Assembly: GCA_947396885.1 (NCBI GenBank)
Contig: OX377202.1
Coordinates: 74,372,643 to 74,436,642 of the forward strand
DNA length: 64,000 nucleotides
DNA from: Heligmosomoides polygyrus polygyrus
Taxonomy: Eukaryota > Nematoda > Chromadorea > Rhabditida > Heligmosomidae
Direction of reading: 5' to 3'
Positions 21,601 to 33,100 of this stretch are shown here, in pieces (the first letter of the stretch is position 1; each line of letters begins with the position of its first letter). A program made the translations under genes and the position numbers. The notes beneath the pieces were generated by a model. The model saw only the letters and a list, made by a program, of their open reading frames with translations. It ran no database searches and was not told the origin of the DNA.

Positions 21601-24600
21601 ACAGAAATAGACTCGAGCAATCATTGTTTTTACGACCTACATTTCCGCAATCCATGGTGAGGACGTTTTACTGGAGAAACTAAAAATTTGAGGGTGATAT
21701 GCAACGTCAAGATGAGTGGAATAGTAGTCTTCTAAGATCGAGCTTATTAAGTTGCTTCTTAAAGGCGCAGCCATTCGTTGCTCCAAAGAGAGTCGCCGGA
21801 AGTAGTTGGAACCATCTTGTACACCTGACAAACACATTATTAAACATTACATTATACTTTTTGTTGTGAATCTTTGAGTGGGAGATATTAAACCCACCTC
21901 TTCTCACAGTACACGGTTTGAAGGTCCAGTACTTACTTGGAACTATTTTAAGCTCTCTCCGAAGAACACGAAAACAGAATGTTAAGTCCAAAACTGCACG
22001 CCTCTCCTCCAACGTCTTTAAGCCAAATTTGCTCAATCTTTGAGGATAGCTAGGCATATCTTGTCTACTACCATTAGGAGTAAGACGATACCACAACAGA
22101 CGGGTAAAGTCTTGTTGTACCCTTTCAATTTTTAGAATTTCTTTTCTTAGGTGTGGGCTCCAAACGGGAGAACAGTATTCCAGGTGAGGTCTTACGTACA
22201 ACTTGTAGAGCCGCAATAGTATGACCTCATCTGAACATTTTATGCTTCGAAGGATAGAAAACATGACAGAATATGCTTTCTTGACAACGTTATCTATGTG
22301 ATCTGAAAATCGAAGACTAGACTTGAAGGTAACTCCAAGATCTTTAAATGAGCTGCACACCTTCAAACTAGTGCCATTGACAATGTACCTTGGTGTGTCA
22401 GAACTACCAGTGTGCATCACAGCGGACTTGTTAAGGTTGAACGGAATACCCCAATTCGAAGCCCAGTTGTACACGTTTTCAATGGAGGCTTGAAGTGCTG
22501 AACGCGCTTCCTTGCATTTATCTCGTTCGTAGACACAGTAGAGCTTTATGTCGTCAGCGTACGTTTTTATTTTTGCAGCCGTCGTCGTTTAAAGCTCACG
22601 TGGTAAGTCAGAAGAGTAAATCAAAAATAGGAGAGGGGATAAGACTCCTCCTTGAGGAACCCCACTATTACAGGGGTATCTCAAGGAGAAGCTTAACCTG
22701 ACCCTGACAGTCATGCCCCTATTGGACAAATAAGACTTCACCCAGCTTAGAAGATTACCTTGTATGCCTAATGATTCTAACTTAGCAATCAGCAACCGAT
22801 GACAGACTTTGTCAACAGCTTTGGACAAATCTATGTAGATTACATCAACAAGCCTTCCAGAATTAATTGCTCGACTAAAATCGTAAAGCGTGTCTGCTAA
22901 GTTTGTTAACGTGGAAGCACCTGGAAGAAATCCATGCTGTTCAGCGGGGATAGCATGGAATCTAGTAAACCATGCCAAAAGCTTATCATAGATTATCTTT
23001 TCCATCACCTTCACTGGAGTTGATGTAATGCTAATTGGACGAAAGCTGTGAATAGAGTTGGCACCGGTTGTTTTAGGAATGGCTGTCACAATAGCCTCTT
23101 TCCACATCTGCGGTACCTCCCCCAACATCATGGAGAGATTAAACAGATGCGCAAGAGGCTTCGACAGGGAAAGATAGCATTTCCTATAAATGATTTGTGG
23201 AATACCATCATACGGCTCGGAAAGAGAAGGCTTCAATTGCTTAAGTATGGCGGAGATATTGTCCGGGTGGAAGTAAATGTCGCAACATCTGTGTTGGATG
23301 GAATGACAGTCGACAGATTGAAGATTTGTGGATTGGTCTTCACAGGAAAATACACTGGCAAAATACTCGGCAAGACCTGTAGCTTTATCCTGATCAGTGA
23401 AAAATCTCACACCATTTTCATTTGTTAGCGTTGGTAATGAAGTCTTAGGTGCAATTTTGTGTCGCAAGTATTGGTACAATCGTTTTTTGGAACTAAGTCG
23501 ACGCTCATAGTAGGCGAGAAATTTCCTTAAATGGTAATTCAGTCTAGTGCACACATCCTTATAAGTCTTGCTATCTAACGGCATACTTAACTCTTTAAAC
23601 AGGCGCTGTTTTTGCCGAAAGAGGTTCGAAATGTAGGGAGGGTATTTAAATGTGTGAGACCCGCGCTCCTTCAAAGGAACGAAAATTGCAAAGGCATCAT
23701 AAATTGTTTTGCAGTATCTCTGATAGACATCATCAATTGAAGTGTATCTATCAAACAAAGCAAGCCAGTCAATCTTATACGTTATACTCCCGCGGGAGCA
23801 TCCGCGGGACGTCCGCGGACGGGAGGTGCACCGCGGACGGTCGTCGTCGTTCCGGGACGGCTGGCGTAGCATTGGACCGTGCTTCCCGCGCTGGACTCCA
23901 TGGGACGACAGCCTTCCGCGGTGCAGTGCATCCGCGGATGCTCCCGCGGGAGTATAACATAGGCCTAACACCCCTCTCGTTGCCTGTCGGCGGCGCTCCG
24001 CGGACGGCGGGCGTGGCGGACCGCGACGAGTGGCCCGGCGCGGGGCCCCGACGCGATTTCCGCTCGTCCGCGGAAGCTCTCGCGGGAGTATAACAGGGGC
24101 CTTAGCAATCGTTTGCGATCGGAAAACCGCGCCTTCAATCCTAGACGAGATTTTATTACTCATCTAGCCGAGAAATAGCGTAAATAGCGATTCAAGAATG
24201 GCTTCAATAAGTCATAAATGGCTACGTGGTAACATAGATGAAAATGAGCGGCTGTTGCGTGCACATCGAATCACGCTTCTTACTTTACGTCGCACTCATG
24301 CCAACCAAGCATTTGATCCCTTTACGGCCAGCGAATTTTCACCAGAATTGTCTGTGAAAGATAAAACACTCACTTGTCCATCAACTGACCATATCATGTC
24401 GTTGTATAGCCCAAATACGCGTTTGTCGCCTCTACTGTTTGCCGTAGGGATGGAATCGTGACGGATCCCACGGAGAACTAGCGCCGACGTTTATGCCTTT
24501 ATGCTGATGAATGAATCGAATTTGCAAGGCGTTTATGAAAAGAGCCGGTCAATCGTTTTAGCGCGAGTGCGGTTTAATCTTGCGAGCTTTTGCGAGCCAC

Positions 24601-26844
24601 CCGGGAAATTCGTATGGAATATTCAGATATTTTCTGTCGATGATTTTTTAAACAAGACAACCAGTTTGTCTTTTCTGAGAATTGGTTTACTTCGCGAACT
24701 TGTTTGAATTGGATTTGATCCATTTTTTCTTCGAAGAGTTTACATTTTTATAAAATGCTGTTTTAGAACAGACTGCGCCGACACATTGCGTTTGCTTGAA
24801 AAGAAGATTAATCAACAGATGGACATAAGTGTGAAATACTTGACAAAGGTAACGAGAGAGGAAGCGGAAAGCCTCAGCGTGGGCGACGAAGGTAAGGCTG
24901 AAATATACGCAGAGCAGTTATAGTCATATTGCGGGCAGTTCGTATTTCCGCTTGTTCCGTCTGTTCTGGAAGAGCTAGTTTCATCTAAAACCTTGTCTTT
25001 AGAAACCATCGTAAACAGAAATCTCATCATATTTACGTAAAGTGTTAGGAAGCTATGAAGCGTAAGCGCGTGCACCACGAGTCGGGTTCGCTGCTTCGCC
25101 CAAGCCTTCCATCGATTCGGGATCGGTTAGTTGTTGGGAAGGGTAAATCACTAACTCGCCCATCGTATGGCAACGCAAGTCGTTGTATAGTACGAACACG
25201 CATTTGAATTTCTTCCACGATATTCCGTAGAAGTGAAATACGTGGCGCATGCAGGAAAGGCATTAAATAACGCCGACCTCTATCCTTTAGGTATTTGAGA
25301 AACGAAATAGAAAGGTGAAACGCTATCCTTCAGAAGCTGGAGGTCAGATGCTTAGGCCTAGGCTGGATATTGTTCGGGATATGGCATGGGTCCCCAGTAG
25401 GTCTCATGCTAAATGACACGGATTAATGTCATGTCAATGACAAGGATCAATGTCATGTGTGGCAAGCAAATGTGGCTATTTTTCTAGTCAGATGGTTAAC
25501 TGAAGCGTTAGCCACGTTGAATACATTGCTGGTTGGCGTTCTCTGCTGACCCTTCAAGAAATACTGACTATAAAGGACCGCCTAATCTAACGGAAGTTTC
25601 TGAAGAAGAAAAAACTATTGAAAATTCAAAAACACCATGAAAAGGTGGGCATATCGTCATTGGTCAGGCAGCTCACCTCTTACGCTTTCTCTGCTTTGTC
25701 AGGTACTGCAAGGTTAAGCTCTTTTTACTCATTGATCAGCACCTGTTCAAAGGAACACGCTCTTGCTACCTGCTCTCTGTTATAATCTATACCGCGGAAC
25801 TTGATATTTATATTATATTATGATTTTGGAACACAGAATCCCATTTTGAGCCACACATTCGGGTCATACTTAGGTGATGCTGTAATTTTGATCAGTTAAA
25901 GGGTAAAAGGATACAGATCGGTGTTAGTGAATCTTCTTTTAAGAACGCTACGAGGTCCAATTTGTTTGAAGTTATGGAGATCATTTGAATGCTTACTCTC
26001 CCATTGCTCTGATTTGCGGTGGCAGCCGATGGGTATCTAAGTTTCGAAAGCGGACTTTCTCTCAATTCCGGCTCGACCATGTTTATTTTTGGCTGGAAAA
26101 ATCTGTGTTTTGTCTTTCCCAGACAGGTCTGGTACCAATTCACCGATCACAGATAAATAGAAGTTTTTATAGACTGGTCGTGACCAAAAGCCTAAGCCTG
26201 ATCTGAGGTACTCCCGAGAGTTGCTGCTTCGCTACTTGCGCTACTAATAAGTGAAATCAGCGGCAAAAGAGTTCTATCGCTGACCATTTATAATATCTTC
26301 TCAAGACGAAAATGCTGGACTACCCTTGACTTGACTTAGATGCGGATATTTGAAAAATCATTTACGACTATTATATTTCACTGCCCTAACACAGCCATTA
26401 CAGAGAAACGGAAACAGTATACTGCATACTGCTACAGTACGTTGCCCATCTCTGATGAGATGCTTCGATCCGTGGCTGACAAGGCGCCGGTGGAACTCAT
26501 TCAAAGGACGCCAGTAAGAGTTCTCAAACGAAGGGCATTACTGGAACGACCACGTACAGTGTATAGCATGGAGATCCTGCGAGTGGACACGCATCATTTC
26601 CTTATCAGGTCGGCGTCCTCGACCAAACCCTCGACCAAAGCTCTCGGAAAGGCCGTTGTTATTCAGATTGGAAACGCAAGCGGGGACGTACGTGAAGGAG
26701 TTCGTTCACGGTGATTTCGGCAGGACTCGCCCGTCACTAGCTGATCTACTGAACATCTCCAACGGCGAAGTGGACATTCTCGATCTCGATGTGGAGAAGG
26801 TGGACTTCGAATGGCCTCCCGTGAGGCCTGCCGCTAGTGCCTGA
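15684..26844 (+). CDS. pus-10: tRNA pseudouridine synthase Pus10 (8 exons, complete)
   Basis: Exons: 15684-15836, 15914-16111, 16165-16382, 19442-19604, 19758-19918, 24767-24891, 26404-26608 and 26667-26844. All phases agree and give about 466 residues (human PUS10 is 529). Pus10 makes pseudouridine at tRNA positions 54/55 and in animals also affects miRNA processing. Two zinc pairs, CVAC and CVLC (Cys13/16 and 37/40), open the N-terminal THUMP-like domain (LALNLPISQTLRE, DLQLTIAFENDEF). The catalytic region follows: VFIAGRYCKFSRSLPQSPW, then SGREDLDVRMLGEGRPFAVE with the GRED aspartate (about residue 271). It ends with TQAGTYVKEFVHGDFGRT and DVEKVDFEWPP. The start was chosen because an acceptor lies 10 bases upstream and no earlier exon shows. 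Intron 3 (3 kb) and intron 5 (4.8 kb) hold antisense retroelements. Confidence 0.95.
16720..18745 (-). pseudogene. degenerate RTE-like retrotransposon (endonuclease to RT palm) in pus-10 intron 3
   Basis: Read on the minus strand, 18741-18440 resembles the APE-type endonuclease start (KKAIRLRILNAGSLTEIHRE, VTLYYNGEDTKRNLVGVAV). Near 17430 comes HFKELLNEELP, near 17220 LAKEDKMPNDWRDSSIVPIF, and near 16880 VIKDTYEGSKAATRTAYG, the order expected for RTE reverse transcriptases. Frameshifts and stops are frequent, so it is dead. It lies antisense to pus-10. Confidence 0.75.
20415..20611. mobile_element. GC-rich PIF/Harbinger-like MITE
   Basis: It opens TTAGGCCCCTGTTATACTCC with CCGCGGGAGC and closes with the inverse CCCGCGGGCGGGAAGTATAAGG then CC. 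Inside are repeated CCGCGG and GTGCACCGCGG motifs. TTA before GGCC ends suggests PIF/Harbinger. Relatives lie at 23776-24101. Confidence 0.6.
20612..21025 (-). mobile_element. non-LTR retrotransposon 3' fragment
   Basis: On the minus strand 21021-20900 reads ADIRAARQRLVYLIYLNRLP then MHQLLTEALNSAQVFK, which looks like a retroelement C-terminus. It is followed by an A-rich 3' UTR and an AAAT repeat tail at 20655-20617 just after GGCGCGTCC..GACGTATTC. The exact family is uncertain. Confidence 0.5.
21640..24175 (-). pseudogene. CR1/Jockey-like retrotransposon reverse transcriptase, nearly intact, in pus-10 intron 5
   Basis: Two minus-strand frames abut. The upstream one (24163-22589) holds fingers and palm: PKTTGANSIHSFRPISITST, AEQHGFLPGASTLTNL, YIDLSKAVDKV (the usual FD is VD here) and SGVPQGGVLSPLLFLIYSSD. 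It stops at 22589. The catalytic box AKIKTYADDIKLYCVYERDK follows in another frame (22580-22500), and 22474-21707 continues with NLNKSAVMHTG and HLEYCSPVWSPHLRKEILKI. One frameshift before YADD therefore splits the enzyme. A GC-rich MITE is inserted at 24101-23776 near the N-terminal end of the frame. Only the RT part is present; the endonuclease is missing. Confidence 0.88.
23776..24101. mobile_element. composite GC-rich PIF/Harbinger-like MITE inside the retrotransposon
   Basis: A first unit, 23781-23963, begins GTTATACTCCCGCGGGAGCA and ends in its inverse GCTCCCGCGGGAGTATAACA. A second half-unit follows and closes CTCTCGCGGGAGTATAACAG then GGGCC before TTA. It falls between AIAKA-type and YKIDWLALFDRY coding of the retroelement, adding GC-rich codons to an otherwise AT-balanced frame. 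Confidence 0.7.
24215..24480 (+). repeat. SINE-like repeat (CCAACCAAGC family), copy
   Basis: It carries GCGGCTGTTGCGTGCACATC, CATGCCAACCAAGCATTTGA, then GACCATATCATGTCGTTGTA. The same order of blocks occurs at 25045-25285, 51505-51745 and 61215-61425, and inverted at 48305-48880. Confidence 0.6.
25045..25285 (+). repeat. SINE-like repeat (CCAACCAAGC family), copy
   Basis: The blocks CGCCCAAGCCTTCCATCGAT, TCACTAACTCGCCCATCG and CAAGTCGTTGTATAG match the 24215 copy. A 5' tRNA-like head is not clear here. It lies in pus-10 intron 6. Confidence 0.55.
26085..26160 (-). repeat. SINE-like repeat fragment
   Basis: CCCAGACAGGTCTGGTACCA then ATTCACCG is the inverse of the TTGGTACCAGAC block of the same SINE family. 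Only the inner part is present. Confidence 0.45.
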
Positions 26845-27117
26845 GTGTGATGTGAGATACGCACACGGTAGCGTTTTTCGTGCATCTATTGTTGTTATAT
26901 CTGTTAACATTACTTGTTTATGTTCCTGTGGAACGACTGTTGTTTTAGTGGTTGTTTCGAGATTTTATGCTGTTAGTAAACCAGTCTTCTTGACAAATGT
27001 TGCCGTATATTCCGTGTACTCGGATCGAGTGACAGAAGCTCATCGTGGACTACTTCAGCGGTGCTTGCTTGCCTAATTCATTTGGTGTTCTGTGCTCGTG
27101 AAGGATTGTGCCATCTT

Positions 27118-27121
27118 ACAG
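27118..27121 (+). promoter_or_regulatory. putative trans-splice acceptor of the TOP3B gene
   Basis: TGCCATCTTACAG ends seven bases before the TOP3B ATG. It lies 277 bases after the pus-10 stop with no AATAAA seen between, so SL2-type processing of a two-gene operon is possible. This is inference. Confidence 0.45.
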
Positions 27122-27128
27122 GTTTAAT

Positions 27129-30100
27129 ATGAGGGGTGCCACAGTTTTAATGGTGGCGGAGAAACCACTTCTCGCAGACTCCATAGCGAAAATTCTGTCG
27201 AACAACAGCGCCTCCAAGAGGAAAGGTTCTCTATTTTCCGTTTTTGTGGCTGTCTTCGGTGGAGTTAAGCTGCAAGCCCACCTCAGTCGCTCTTTTATCT
27301 CATTACTTGGCTTTAATAAGCTGGCTGATTGATAATTCTGCGACGAGGAATCCCATAGCTAAAGGCCATATACACTTCACTCGCGTTCAGGTCGATCGAA
27401 TTCGAACGAATATTCGACTTTTGAAAATTTTAAAATCCCACCATATCATCGATAACCGAATCCGAACGAATATTCGACTTTTGAAGATCCCACCATATTA
27501 TTACCATATATCATCGATAATCGAATTCGAACGAATACTCGAAAATCAAGAAATATCGAATGATCGAATAAACCGAATGATTATTCGAATAAACTATTCG
27601 AATATATCCGTTCGAGCACAACTATAGTGTTAAGTTGCACTGTCGGCACGCACCTAACACGTTTGTGTGCCCTTCGTGGAGATAAGGGATGTGGTGAAAG
27701 ACACTGGTGCAAGCAGCTCGGTGGCTCAGCGGGAGTGACGGTGGCTCATAAGTGCGGGTTTGGGTGTTCGATTCCGGCGCCTCGTCGGATTTTTTCATTT
27801 TTAAATGTTCATTCCTTGTTTGGTATCTATCCCTTCCCAACTTTTCCTATGCACACATTCGACTATAGGCAGGCTATAGGTACGTGTTCAGTAAAGATTT
27901 TCATCAGCTGCCTCGTCGATATGCGACACTCTATTTTCTGCTTATTTTTGATAGGACCCTTGGCTACACGGGGAATGCACCTTCCCAACTAGACATAGAT
28001 AGAGCAGTTAAGAGGGCATATGTTGGGACCAGTCCACAAGTCGAGAATGGATGCCCAGAGAATCTCACCGAGCATGTGCCCCACATGATCAAAGGACAGC
28101 CGGTCGTTGCACATGTCCAGTTGGCCCCTAGTGCCCGTCGAAAGTGTAAATCTAGGCTCACTAATGATGACGGGCAGGTAGCTACTGCAGTTCCAGCAGG
28201 TCAGCGGGAGTATAGGTCATCGTATACATATATATTCTCACGTATCGCTAGCGTCGGAAACGTACAGCACCCGGTCCCGACAGGATCAGACCCGAACACC
28301 TGAAGAACCTCCCGCCTACGCTCATCAACACCCTGGCGCGGCTCTTCACACGTTACCTGTCGGAGTGCAAGGTTCCATCTCAGTGGAAGACCAGCAGAAC
28401 CGTCTTGCTGTACAAGAAGGGAGACGTGCACGACATTGGCAACTATCGCCCGATCTGCCTGCTGTCCGTAGTCTACAAGCTGTTCACTCGAGTTATCCTG
28501 AATAGGATTAGCAGAACGCTGGACGAAGGACAGCCATGCGAGCAAGCAGGATTTCGGAAAGGATTCAGCACGATCGACCACATACATACCATTACGAAGC
28601 TCATCGAAGTGTCGCGAGAGTACAAGCTGCCGCTGTGCCTTACGTTCATCGACCTGAAGAAGGCATTCGACTCTGTCGAAACTGAAGCGGTCATCGAAGC
28701 CCTGCTCACTCAGGGCGTTCCTACTCAGTACATCAGAGTTCTTCGAGAGCTGTACAGTGGATTCACGACCAAGATCTCACCATTCTACAAAGACGTCGTC
28801 GTCGACGTGAAGAGAGGCGTTCGGCAAGGGGATACCATATCCCCGAAGCTCTTCAGCGCCACTCTCGAAAACGTCATGCGCGAACTAGAATGGGAAGACA
28901 TGGGAGTGAAGGTCGACGGCCGGCAACTACATCATCTTCGCTTCGCTGACGACATCGTGCTCATAACGCCGAGCATCAGCCAGGCGGAGCGAATGCTGGC
29001 CGACTTCGATCGTGTATGTGGGAACGTTGGACTGCAGCTGAATCTTACGAAGACGATGTTCATGAGGAACGGATGGGTTTCTGATGCCCCATTCTCGCTC
29101 GACGGAACGAACATCTCCGAATGCTCCAGCTATGTGTATCTGGGTCGCGAAGTCAACATGGCCAACGACCTAGCACCAGAGCTGAGCAGGAGGAAAAGAG
29201 CGGCTTGGGGAGCTTTCAAGAGCGTCGAAGAAGTCGCGAAGAAGACGAAGAACGTCCGACTCCGTGCCCACCTATTCGACTCCACTGTTCTTCCTGCACG
29301 CGACAGGGACGAATGGAGACGCTGCTGGCACCCGCTCGAGCAATTCGATGATCAACGGGACGCCAGGTGATGACAGGTGATCGCTAGCGTATTCTCACGT
29401 ATCGTTCCCATATCATATTCTCACGTATCGCTAGCGGCGGCACGTTGGTCTTGAAACTTGTATGGTGGGCCGACCAATCAAAAAATGTTAAATATAAAGA
29501 GACTCTTCAAATTGAAGGTAGGGGTGCAGAGATATCTTCCAAAAAGTTGATCCCAATGGCTCGCCGTGACATGAGTGTACGATCCCCTGAGTATGCGGTT
29601 GTCGTGAATAAATCTGAAGCGGCATTCTTTCGCTTTCGCAGCTCCTAGCTCATTGGTCGAGGTCGAGCAGGGGTGGAAAAATTTTTCACCCAAACTTTGC
29701 CTACAAGGAAACTGAACGGTACGCCGGAACGGCAAGAACCAATACTTTAGAAAGAATATCCATCCTCCAAACATGCTCTGTTTTTGCCGAATTCTTGAGG
29801 CAAACGAGTAAGAGGGTGTAATGGTTATGGGTCCAAGCCAGGGTCAAGCTTGAGGTTCGGGAATCGAAGGGGGGGGGGTCGTACTGTGGGCTCGTCTGGA
29901 GGGGGGGGGGGGGTCGTGCTCTTCCGGTTTTGGCAGAGGATTCTCTCTTATTCTTCAGGTTTTTAGGTGATGTTTTTAATTCTTAATTTTTTTTGTTTTT
30001 TCCAGGAATGCCTACGAAGGCGTGGAGTCTCTCGTTCGTCCCGCAAAGTTGTAAAAAAAACAATATAAAAATGTTTCAAATAAGGATTGTATTACTTGTT

Positions 30101-33100
30101 AAAAATAAAGATTTTCTGCACCCAGGTTTGGAGTCAATGAGAAGTTTCCATTTTTCAGTTTTTTTTTTCAGGAAGTCACGGACGCGACAGTTTTCTGCCT
30201 GAACGAGCGACATCTACGTCCTAAATTGCCGTCTATAAAATTTGAAGTGTCAATTGCTAAGGAAAAATAAGTGCTTTTCCTACAAGGTTTTTGGAAGCGC
30301 TCTTCGAAGCGATGACCGAATGGCAACCGGAGGATGGACTTGTCACGGATCTAATTTTCTCTCTTCTGCAGGAAACAGCATCAGAAAGTGGAGTTGTACG
30401 CAATAAAGTTTTAATCCACAGTTTGACAACGGTAATAAAACCTGTTTTTCTGGAAGGATCCACTGTATGAACGGACGCTTCGATTTGTATGATTTGCCGA
30501 AATTTTTCGACACCGTTAATTACATGGAGGCCGCTATTTTTACAGCCTGCTTTTTAAAGAATATAACCCACACTTCTCATTGTTTTGAAAGCTTTGTGAA
30601 TTTTTCAGAGATGTCGCACAAACTCCGAAATATGGTAGGTTACGTGGAGCCATTGCGTTATCCGATATCACCGATCGCCACTGAAGGATGGACTTCTCGC
30701 GGCAAAAAATTTCTACCTTCTGGAGGAAGAGCATCAGAGAGTGAAAACTGTGCCATCTTAGAGTTCAAGATGTGATTAATATACAATCAAAAACTAAGCT
30801 TCTTCGCAGTGATCTCCGATATGATCAAGGAAGATCGATTTGCAAATTCTCATGTTTCATGAAAAATAATTTTTTACCTGAACCAGATCGCGCACACAGT
30901 TGAAATCTTGCCACAAAAATTAACAGGTCTTGTTCAATGCACAGTGTAAAAATCATGGTTTTCTGAAACGAATAGATTGGATCGACCACTGGTCGATATG
31001 GCACCGACGTCATGGGAGCGACGAAATTCGACGTTCACAAAAATGACTATAACTCGGTAAGTTTCCACAATTTGAAAAAGCCAAAGGATTTTGGAAACCA
31101 GAAGAAAAGAGCCTTTACACTGTATGAAAATCTGTTTTCAAGAAGTAGGTCTTCATACGGGGCCTTTGATTTTTGAGCGAAAAAAATTGAAGTGATTTTG
31201 TATAAATAATTATATCCCGGTAAGTTTTTCGAATATTAAAAGATTTAATAGCTTTTTGAAAACGAGACGAAAAGCGCTTTCAAACCATATAGAAATTAGT
31301 TTTCATCAGGGAGGTCTTCATAGGGGGCGGGTGAGGTTCGAATTCTGGTCCATTGTTGCAAAAATACGTGCCAAAAATCGAACCCCCTCGCCCCGTATGA
31401 AGATCCCTTTTTTGAAAACTGGTTTCTATATGGTTAGAAAGCATCTTTCCCCTATTTTTCAAAAAGCAATTGGGATTTTTGAATTTCAAAAAGCGAACCG
31501 AGTTATGATCAAATTTGTGAAGAACTGCTCGTAGACTCTGCACCGTCGACACTGGAGTCATTTCATAAAAATGATCATAACTCAGTTCTTTTTTCGAAAT
31601 TCAAAAATGCCAATCGCTTTTTGAAAAATAGGGGAAAGATGCTTTCTAACCATATAGAAACCAGTTTTCAAAAAAGGGATCTTCNNNNNNNNNNNNNNNN
31701 NNNNNNNNNNNNNNNNNNNNNNNNNNNNNNNNNNNNNNNNNNNNNNNNNNNNNNNNNNNNNNNNNNNNNNNNNNNNNNNNNNNNNNNNNNNNNNNNNNNN
31801 NNNNNNNNNNNNNNNNNNNNNNNNNNNNNNNNNNNNNNNNNNNNNNNNNNNNNNNNNNNNNNNNNNNNNNNNNNNNNNNNNNNNACGTTTCCTAGATGAA
31901 GATGCTGTGTGCATTCAAGTGATTCATTCGCATCGATGGCGGCAGCGACTGGATGGCCGAGTGGATAGCGAGTCGGACTTGTGGGTGGGGACAGACAGAC
32001 ACGTTGCTGTCATCCGATGTTTGTTTGGTGTGCTCCTTTTTTTTATTATCAATGGTGGATAAAATATGCTATGATTGGTAACAGTAAGTAGAATTAGTGA
32101 GAGTTGCGAGTTTAATAGAAGGAGGTCTATATAGAAATCAGAAAAATGATGATCACATGATGAGGTGTCAGAACAATACTAGTCGATCGTATGAGTAAAT
32201 GAGGTGACAGTGAGAAACACCTCCAGGGTTTAAGCAAGATTTTAAGTATCACTTTTTCCGTCCGATTCGCACCATTATCCAATCGGGCACCACCTCACAC
32301 CTGGTCGATTGTCTCCATTGCTCTCGAGCCCGCTGCGTGTCGCGGGCTTAGCAAGTGAATACGGTACCCCACCGTAGCCAAAATGTATTCTTCATTTGCA
32401 AAAATGGAGCACTCCACAGAGCAAATCGCATGGGCACCCCCGGAATCGAACCTTCGACCTCCACCCACAAGTCCGACTCGCTATCCACTCGGCCATCCAG
32501 TCGCTGCCGCCATCGATGCGAATGAATCACTTGAATGCACACAGCATCTTCATCTAGGAAACGTCGTTAATTATCTTTTATTATAATCTAACTTTAATTT
32601 GAGCTCCAAACCTTTTGCAGGTCTAGTTCAGAGCGCGACAGGGCCATTTCAGGTGTCACTTTTGCCTTATCAGCCCGCCCAGAAGTGATTCAGTTTTTTG
32701 CCATTTTTGGACCACCCAGGGGCATTTAGCAAAAACGAAACATATTTCTGTGATCCTCGTCCGATGCCCTACAAGATCATATAGGTCTCATTCAGAATCT
32801 CCGGACCGAGTTCAGTGACCTCCCTCGTTAGACAAAGGTTGACAACCGGAGAAAACGGAACTGCATCGCGGTTCCCGACTTGGGCTGCAGTAGTGTAGCA
32901 CCTGGCAGGAACTGTCAAACAATCTTTCGCAGCAGAGAAAGCACTAGCCTCTGCTTTAGATTCCTCTAAAAAATATGAAACATCATCATCATCACACATC
33001 CTGGTTGCTTCGAAAACCCGAGTGGAATGGCATTTCCGGTACACCTAGGCCCATGTAATGGTGTGAAGAAACTGTAGCCTTCATACGTTGCCCATGCAGT

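Noticed and set aside
23048..23428. Plus-strand 126-residue open frame in pus-10 intron 5
   Set aside because: Antisense shadow of the CR1/Jockey-like reverse transcriptase.
31582..31914. Open frame crossing the gap
   Set aside because: It consists mainly of undetermined bases.
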